From assembly GCA_946811695.1 (NCBI GenBank), contig OX328124.1, positions 56,178,603 through 56,242,602 of the forward strand: DNA of 64,000 nucleotides. The letters are read 5' to 3'. Shown here in pieces: positions 58,167 through 64,000 of the stretch. The notes beneath the pieces are model-generated. The model worked only from the letters and a program-made list of their open reading frames with translations, was not told the DNA's origin and searched no databases. Positions within the stretch are counted from its first letter, which is position 1; each line of letters starts with the position of its first letter. Position numbers and translations under genes: made by a program. Source of the stretch: Gonocerus acuteangulatus (lineage: Eukaryota; Arthropoda; Insecta; Hemiptera; Coreidae).

Positions 58167-59100
58167 ACATGTGGAGGAGTAATAACCAGTGTTTTAACCT
58201 AAGTCAGTATGACAAAGTTTTACAAACAAACCAACCCCAATTGCTAATGCCCTTATTTAAAGTTTTCAACGATGCCGCCAAGACATATTTTTTGCAACGC
58301 AGAATTTAAGGCAGACTCATTGTTCAACTATTGTAACTGACGGCTGTATACATTAGTTGACACATCACGCTTAAATTTCGCTAGGTGATTAAAGAGGGTA
58401 CTACCAACCTAAAAAGGAAAAAAGTTATTACGTTATATAATAAAGGCAACCTTTTATTATGGTGAATAACAATTCTATTTGAAAAGAACCTCTTCCATCC
58501 AAGAGTAGGGCTGTGTGAAATATACAAATATCCTCCCACTTCAAGATAAACCAACTAATAACTAATTTTTATTAAATTTCCTCATCAAAATTTTTTCATA
58601 GAAAATTCTTTCCTCTACTTTTCTCTCCCTTCCTTTCAACACCGCTATTTAGCACTTTCCAACACAGAAATAACGTTTTTTTTTAGAGTAATGTAACTCG
58701 GAGAAAATTAACGAATTAAGAGGGTCGATTTGCCTAAAACCGAAAATGAAACATTAAATATTTGCACTGATAAAAGAACTGAAGAATTAATAATTTTACT
58801 AAGGAAATATTTATGTTCACCCACATATGGAACAGGAAGGTGTTTTCACTCAATACATGTGTTGAGTGAAAATACTGAAAGCAGAGCTTGCCTGGAAATG
58901 GTAAGATAAAAGAAATTATGGATGATTTAAAACGGTACCTTTAGAAGATATGGTGAGGCCTGGAAGAGAAACCCAAGGACGGAAATCAAAGGTACTTTCT
59001 CAAGACTGGATAAACTTGCTCAGAGAAAGCATCACCTAGCTGATGAATGCTTAGTCTGTGTTTTTATATATCTATCATATGCTAATATATCATATTCTGG
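57781..59100. other. Upstream region with unclassified repeats, no gene
   Basis: C8A9 run at 57786-57808. CCAACACAGAAATAACGTTT appears at 57919 and 58660. A TA tract at 58130-58162 is flanked by imperfect inverted copies of ACTGACTTAGG (58090 and 58200). GAAACG-type words at 57855 and 57995 resemble retroelement ends but cannot be placed. Confidence 0.4.
58130..58162. repeat. (TA)n microsatellite
   Basis: About 32 bp of TA. Confidence 0.95.
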
Positions 59101-59115
59101 CTCAATTATTTCAAA

Positions 59116-59163
59116 GCACCCTGGATCTCGGCGCTAATGGCGCCAAGAATTATGTCGTGCGCC

Positions 59164-59193
<30 letters not shown>
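59116..59193 (+). mobile_element. Tail-only SINE insertion with 9-bp target duplication
   Basis: GCACCCTGGATCT leads into GGCGC (59130-59134), a 24-nt loop, GCGCC (59159-59163), GT and A28. TATTTCAAA flanks both sides (59107-59115 and 59194-59202). Confidence 0.75.
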
Positions 59194-59196
<3 letters not shown>

Positions 59197-59945
59197 TTCA
59201 AAATATATTTGGTAAAAAAAAAGCACAAGTGGTATGCGTGCGGGAAAATTTGGAATTAGATCACACAACTTTAAAAGTCTGAATTTATCCGTCCAAAATT
59301 AAAGTGTCAGGTCAAACAATTCTCTTATTTATTTATTTTTTTAAAACAGCTTCCCAAGCCAGTATCTAACCCACAACCCTAGGTGCCGGGCCTTCAAAAA
59401 CATTGTTCTTAAAAAATTCTTAAGGAGCCACTGAAGTTTGTAATTCTACATCAATTGATTATTCAATTATGTACGAATAATAAGTTGATTTGATGCATTC
59501 ATAACAATAAGGCTAGAAAGAAAAAGCAAAAATAAATTACTGTGCCTGGACCGAAAACGATAACCTCTTTCTCCATCTAAGCTAAACCTGTTTTTAGAAA
59601 TCTCGTAGTGTACTAAGAATGGAGCTGATAATAACCTAGTAATAGAAAGAAAAGAAAGCACCTATCGTAATAACAATCTTGGAAAATAAGTCGAAAAAGT
59701 ACAGAAAAATGGAAATTTCGTTTATCAATCGTCGTTTGGCTAAATGGAATATTTAGAAAGTATCCTTTAATACTGAAGTGATACTCAAGGGCCGAATTAA
59801 AATTCCAAATCACCTGTAGCAAAACCTGTTAAATGTTTGTAATCAATCGCTAATAGCAGTGTAATTATTTGCTCTATTATTTTCTTGTTAAATAAATGAA
59901 AATGGCTTCTACGTGTATTTCGACCATAGCACTCCGCCATGCTAA

Positions 59946-60100
59946 TTGTTTTTCTTTTTTTTACCGACGTATTGGCATCTAGGCAATTAGCTCTGGGTAA
60001 GTTACACGTAGCCACCCTTCCTGAAGAACCATGGTCGAGCAGGGAATTTTTCCAACGGAATCAGATATTAAAAACTCAACCTCCTGGGGACTCGAACCTC
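59946..60100 (-). mobile_element. S-family SINE, head decayed
   Basis: On the minus strand: GGTTCGAGTCCCC (box B), CCGTTGGAAAAATTCCCTGC, CTTCAGGAAGGGTGGCTACG central domain, GAGCTAATTGCCTAGATGCC tail, then CGTCGGTAAAAAA. Confidence 0.65.
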
Positions 60101-60121
60101 TTTGCTGATAATAATAAATAA

Positions 60122-60180
60122 TATGTTATTTTTTTTATTATTATTTTCTTATGAGAGCTCTTCAACATATTTAAGTACAT
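60122..60180 (-). mobile_element. Short LINE 3'-end scrap
   Basis: On the minus strand: GAAGAGCTCTCATAAGAAAA then TAATAATAAAAAAAATAA, matching the GAGCTC-plus-A-rich ending of the copies at 33620 and 40545. Confidence 0.4.
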
Positions 60181-60319
60181 TTGCAAAACGCGATTCAATA
60201 AAAACATATAAACTAATTAGACGCTTTATTAAAACTGATCTAAGGATTACACATCAACAGATTTCTCTTGAGAACACAAACACTACATAAAATACTAGTT
60301 CTACAGTTTATGAATAACC

Positions 60320-60435
60320 CCAGAAAAACATTTAAAATGTCTATGGAGAATATGAAATGCCTATGTAAAAAATAAAAAATACCTATGAAATACCAATGAA
60401 GTGATTTGAAGTACCTATGAAAAGCACTTGTAAAC
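60320..60435 (+). repeat. Degenerate CCTATGAAA minisatellite
   Basis: The word CTATG followed by A/G-rich sequence recurs five times (TCTATGGAGAATATG, CCTATGTAAAAAATA, CCTATGAAATACC, and so on) at 15-35 bp intervals. Confidence 0.5.
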
Positions 60436-60461
60436 AAAGTTAAATCTATTAACCTTCTTGA

Positions 60462-60645
60462 GCCAACGGCCTTAGCCACGTTTTATGCACCGGTTCCCGT
60501 TGATCACCGAAGTTAAGCAACGTCGGGCGTGGCTAGTACCTGAAGGGGCGACCGACCACGTGCTGTTGGCATTATAAAAGGTGGCAACCTGTAGATAGCT
60601 GGCGTTAATAACCCAATTGTTGATACGCCGTTAAACAAATAAGAA
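60462..60645 (+). mobile_element. 5S rRNA-headed SINE (SINE3 type)
   Basis: Bases 60462-60570 match arthropod 5S rRNA from GCCAACGGCC to GCTGTTGGC, including GATCACCGAAGTTAAGCAAC (internal control region, box A) and AGTACCTGAAGGGGCGACCG (box C region). About nine nucleotides (the TGGGAACACC loop) are missing. Then come the central domain AAAAGGTGGCAACCTGTAGA and the SINE tail GGCGT (60601-60605), 19-nt loop, ACGCC (60625-60629). Not a functional 5S gene: it is a single copy, and head and tail are fused as in a SINE. No target duplication seen. Confidence 0.88.
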
Positions 60646-61377
60646 TAATTAGAACCTTCTAAAGAAAATGGATCACTATAACATATTTCTGATTCGAAAA
60701 AAAATCCAAAATATGCCAAATCTACCTTCAAATTAAAATTATTCGCCACAGTAAAATTCTACAAGCCAGGATAAATAAGGTTACCGGAAGCTGCTCACCC
60801 TGATGAACGGGTATTCCGGGAAGTGGAATATGCTAATCAATATGATGTCTTCCGACCATCCAAGACTACATTCATTACTGCTAGATTTACTAACCAGGAC
60901 ACCCTTTATTTATCCTGAAAATATTTGATACGCTGTAAAATAAACAACAAACATTACTCAGTACGAACCAACCACATCGTTGTGGAATTTTATTAGTTAT
61001 GTTGCTGTTGAACTTTTTATTCCTTTACAATACTTTTTAAAATCACTTGTGAGAAAATGAAGAGAAGAATTAATTAACTTCTACTTACATAATTTATCTT
61101 TTAGTTTTGAGTAGGAGTTGTGAGGTTTGGCATAGAAGAATGAGAGAAGAGCGGAGATAGGCGTGGCAGATACCTGCCCACACTGACCTACTCCTGGATA
61201 CACCGTTACTCTCGTCACCAGTTCATGGTCAGAGTTCACTCTTTCTCGTCTCTTTATTTATCATCACATCTATAATGTGTAAATTTACTTATATATTCTG
61301 CCCAAAATGGTAATTAAATCTCTCTTTTTTTTTCGTTTGACTTAGGCAGATCACGATTTTCCGACTTATCAACCGTT

Positions 61378-61440
61378 TTAATAATTTATTTATTGTTTAA
61401 TCACTTATCCGCATCTTTGGCGATTAGCAGATAGGAGTGT
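61378..61440 (-). mobile_element. LINE 3'-end scrap
   Basis: Minus strand ends CTAATCGCCAAAGATGCGGA, TAAGTGATTAAACAATAAAT, like the 3' UTR end of the LINE at 45317 (GTCGCCATAGTTGCG then AAATAAATAAA) and the scrap at 8620. Confidence 0.45.
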
Positions 61441-61490
61441 TGTGTGTCCATTGTATTGTTTTGGTATATTGTAAATTAATATTGTTATAC

Positions 61491-61798
61491 CTGTTGGTAG
61501 GGTCCGTCGTCACTGGCATCGGTGAGATTACTGTGGGCGAAAAATGCACTCACACAGAGTAAGTCACGACAACACTTTGCATTTTCACATACACAGGTCC
61601 GGTAACATATCGATTCAACAACCTGTTTCACAAAGAAGGACGTAAGACAGCACTAAAAACTGACAACTTACGGTCAAACCTCACAAGCGATATCGAGATG
61701 TACTAACTTACACCGGCTTGAGAATGATGTGTTTACGTCGAAAGCGCTCGCCCACAGTACTCTCACCGATGGCAGTGACGACGGACTCTACCAACAGG
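61491..61798. mobile_element. MITE with 50-bp inverted ends and TA duplication
   Basis: CCTGTTGGTAGGGTCCGTCG starts the left arm (61491-61540); the right arm (61749-61798) is its reverse complement with three mismatches in 50. TA flanks both sides (61489-61490, 61799-61800). Length is 308 bp, non-coding. TA duplication points to the Tc1/mariner superfamily, but the ends differ from both the mariner and Tc1 elements in this window. Confidence 0.85.
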
Positions 61799-61800
61799 TA

Positions 61801-62385
61801 TGACAACAGTACATTTACTGACATACCTAACCCTTTAGATTATTTACCTAATAATTAATATTTGGAGTGTTTGATTGTTTCATGCAGTTTGACACTAGTA
61901 ACTGGACCAAGCCTCAGGTTTCCCCAGTCAGCCGAATAACTTCCTTGTTAGGATTCTTAGGATGACCTAGAGTTTACTTTCCGCCATCCAACCACACCCT
62001 GCGACTAGCAGGTAGGATTGGAGGTGAATGGGACTTGAGCACTAATGTCCTGAGGAGACGAAATATCGAGCGATATTAATCACAATTAATATAATTTCAT
62101 GGTTTTTTGTTCGGTCAACTCCACGACACTTCACTGCCTTAGTAAATCCCGGGGCTACTTTATATTGAGACGTCTTGATAGAGAAGAAAGATGGCTGGTG
62201 CTGGATAAGGATTGGGATCTTGTATTAGGATGATTGATAAATAAATTACACGATTTTATACGTAGAATATTCCTTGCACGCGACACTTTCAGAAAAATGA
62301 ACGCACAATTTGTTATGACTGCACATATATATTTTTAAATTCAAGTCTCCAATTTGAAGTATGAAGGAGTCATGCTTTTTCAAAT
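61801..62385. other. Upstream sequence, no feature recognised
   Basis: GC-richer patch at 61910-62060 without a recognised motif; otherwise plain sequence. Confidence 0.35.
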
Positions 62386-62389
62386 TGGG

Positions 62390-62575
62390 GACCTGGTGGT
62401 CGTAAGCATTCCTTGGCTATGGTCGTGGAAATAAGGTGGTGCATTTGCATCGCAAAAGCAAAAGGCATCAGCCCGATCCTGGCTAGGAAATGGTCGTAAC
62501 CTATGGATAACCCGTCCTAAAATTCTGTGCCAATTATAAATGGACTTTAAAGTTCAAATAAATAAATAATTTTTT
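62390..62575 (+). mobile_element. T-family SINE
   Basis: CCTGGTGGTCGTAAGCATTC head, GGTGGTGCATTTGC in place of a clean box B, GCAAAAGGCATCAGCCCGAT, CCTGGCTAGGAAATGGTCGT central domain, AACCTATGGATAACCCGTCC and AAATAAATAAATAATT tail. Confidence 0.7.
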
Positions 62576-63195
62576 TTTTCAAATGAGTTATTGTTGGATG
62601 ATAAATAATATAAGATAAGATATAAATATAATATTTGATTAATATTAGCGAAACTTTAGTCAAAAAATTTGTTTTTACATTTCGTTTAAAACCAAATTAA
62701 TAAATATGTATGGATGTAATCTTCAATTAAAATTGCTAAATAATAAACTAATAAAATAAAAATATAATTAGAAAAAAACGAATAAAAATTGCAATAAAAC
62801 AATAAAAGCCGTTTCCTAAAAATGGATACAAAGAAAATATTCTAAATTGAGACTCTTTATATTAATTTCTTAAACTTCTTGTGTTCCGAGTGGCAGCAAG
62901 TTTGTCCGACCGCTAGACCCTATTTGACATACAGTGCTTTTGGCTCGCGATCAAAAGTCCGACCTACTTATCTGATTCCCTGAGTCAGTAAACGTTCGAA
63001 TTCTAGGAGGCATCTGGGTACACCATTTTCGCGTACTTGACAAGCAAGCAGTTAACAAGACGCGAAAAGAAAACCTGGTTGAACGAAGAGAATAACTATC
63101 CTAAATATGATAGTCGTCTTCACGCAGGCATAAATAAGCATATCCTGAAGTGGGTAGTTTAAAACTCCTCCCTGAAGAATGTGTTGTAAATAATC
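62576..63195. other. Upstream sequence, no feature recognised
   Basis: AT-rich, with a GC-richer patch at 62880-63060 that has tRNA-like words but no foldable cloverleaf I could draw. Confidence 0.35.
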
Positions 63196-63204
63196 TATTT
63201 AAGG

Positions 63205-63375
63205 AGCCCCAATGACCGTGAGTGTTAGGGCGTGAGCATTTAACACTCCTGTGGGGTGGTGGCTTTTCTTTGGGAAAAAGAAAAGGCATCAACCCTATTC
63301 TGGCTAGAAAAGAATGGTAATCAATACAGAACTAGTCCTAAAATTCGTAGGTAAGTATCGTTAAACTTTAAATCA
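63205..63375 (+). mobile_element. T-family SINE
   Basis: GGAGCCCCAATGACCGTGAG and TAGGGCGTGAGCATTTAACA head, GTGGGGTGGTGGCTTTTC, AAAAGGCATCAACCCTATTC, TGGCTAGAAAAGAATGGTAA, then CTAGTCCTAAAATTCG tail. Box B is missing between head and GTGGGG. Confidence 0.7.
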
Positions 63376-63379
63376 ATAA

Positions 63380-64000
63380 TCTATTTAAAAACAAAATAAC
63401 ACGAATAGTTTTGCACTTTTATATTTAATATGGACAACAGACTCGATTATTAATTTTGCTCTGGAAAATGTTTTTTACAAAAAAAGTTTCTCATTGGGTG
63501 AGCATGAAATCTATTGATATTCGTCGTTTAAGTTAACGGCGCAGGTCGAATTTCGTTGCAATGTAACAAACATTTCTGCTGTTTGGAGGATATTAGTAAT
63601 TTGTGTACGCAGTAAACCACCTCTTCAGATTGTTCGATTTTCCTGGTTAATTGTTTGTACAGCTATACACTTAGTCTCCTGGTTTATGTGGAATTCATTT
63701 TCTTAAACGTCGAATTCTGGTTTTTCAACTAATTCATTTCTTATTAATAATTTTTTTCTTTTACATTCAATGGTTTCCCTGCTTAGTTCGTCCTTTTTCA
63801 AGGACAGCATTTAACGGTAATTGTAATTATTAAGGCTTGAAAGAAATATTTTATCCAGTGATAAGTGTTCAGAGTCCAGATATTCAGTGCTTTACAAAAC
63901 AAAGTTCTGTGTGGGAGCTCGTGGGCTTTATTTTAATCCTGGACATTCATAGAATACTTTTTGAAATAATCATCCTAAGATATCACATATCCATGATCAA
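63380..64000. other. Window end, no feature recognised
   Basis: AT-rich sequence with no supported gene or repeat. Confidence 0.35.

Noticed and set aside
60462..60570. Functional 5S rRNA gene
   Set aside because: About nine conserved bases are missing, it is not in tandem, and it is fused to a SINE body and tail.
62880..63060. Possible tRNA gene
   Set aside because: Some box-like words occur but no cloverleaf could be drawn; more likely decayed SINE or chance.
1..64000. CRISPR array, phage, bacterial operon or virus insertion
   Set aside because: No regularly spaced identical repeats with unique spacers, no long prokaryote-style coding runs and no viral hallmark proteins were seen.

Overview
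The window is insect-like nuclear DNA: AT-rich, dense in decayed transposons, SINEs, microsatellites and homopolymers, with one 200-N gap (18937-19136). No bacterial operon, CRISPR array or phage feature is visible. Huge introns, a 5S rRNA-headed SINE and tRNA-headed SINEs that share a central domain would suit a large-genome polyneopteran insect (cockroach, termite or stick-insect type). That placement is inference.

The only host gene I can support runs on the minus strand across almost the whole window. I assembled it by hand from four short exons whose splice sites and reading phases all agree: 56565-56594 (start codon and first half of a signal peptide), 37769-37848 (rest of the signal peptide and an acidic stretch), 10252-10445 (basic and hydrophobic helix-like stretch) and 3246-3394 (Pro-rich linker, then a hydrophobic segment). 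Together they give 151 codons of a cysteine-free, predicted secreted protein I do not recognise. The open frame continues beyond the last exon, so the C-terminus is missing. Introns are 18.7, 27.3 and 6.9 kb, and the fourth is at least 3.2 kb.

Nearly everything else is transposable material inside or upstream of these introns. Well-delimited elements are: a mariner (29318-30586) with 29-bp inverted ends, TA duplications and a frameshifted DD34D transposase; a Tc1-like remnant ending at 20262; a long-TIR element with 4-bp target duplications (43893-45146) and a small relative (52592-52902); a hAT-type MITE with a perfect 8-bp duplication (55270-55539); a TA-flanked MITE (61491-61798); and a 5'-truncated Jockey-like LINE with a 13-bp duplication (45317-45765). 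Two further LINE C-terminal fragments lie at 10648-11050 and 56990-57780.

Several unclassified non-coding families recur. Family A has Helentron-like ends. Family F is inserted into a copy of A. Family C/E carries G-runs and TA microsatellites and includes a 215-bp perfect palindrome. Family D is a pair of long direct repeats.

The most interesting signal is in the SINEs. tRNA-headed and 5S-headed copies share a central domain and, in the S and 5S types, a 3' tail whose terminal 5-bp stem covaries between copies. Three tail-only fragments, each flanked by target duplications, show that this tail is what gets inserted. I did not find a clearly new cellular system.
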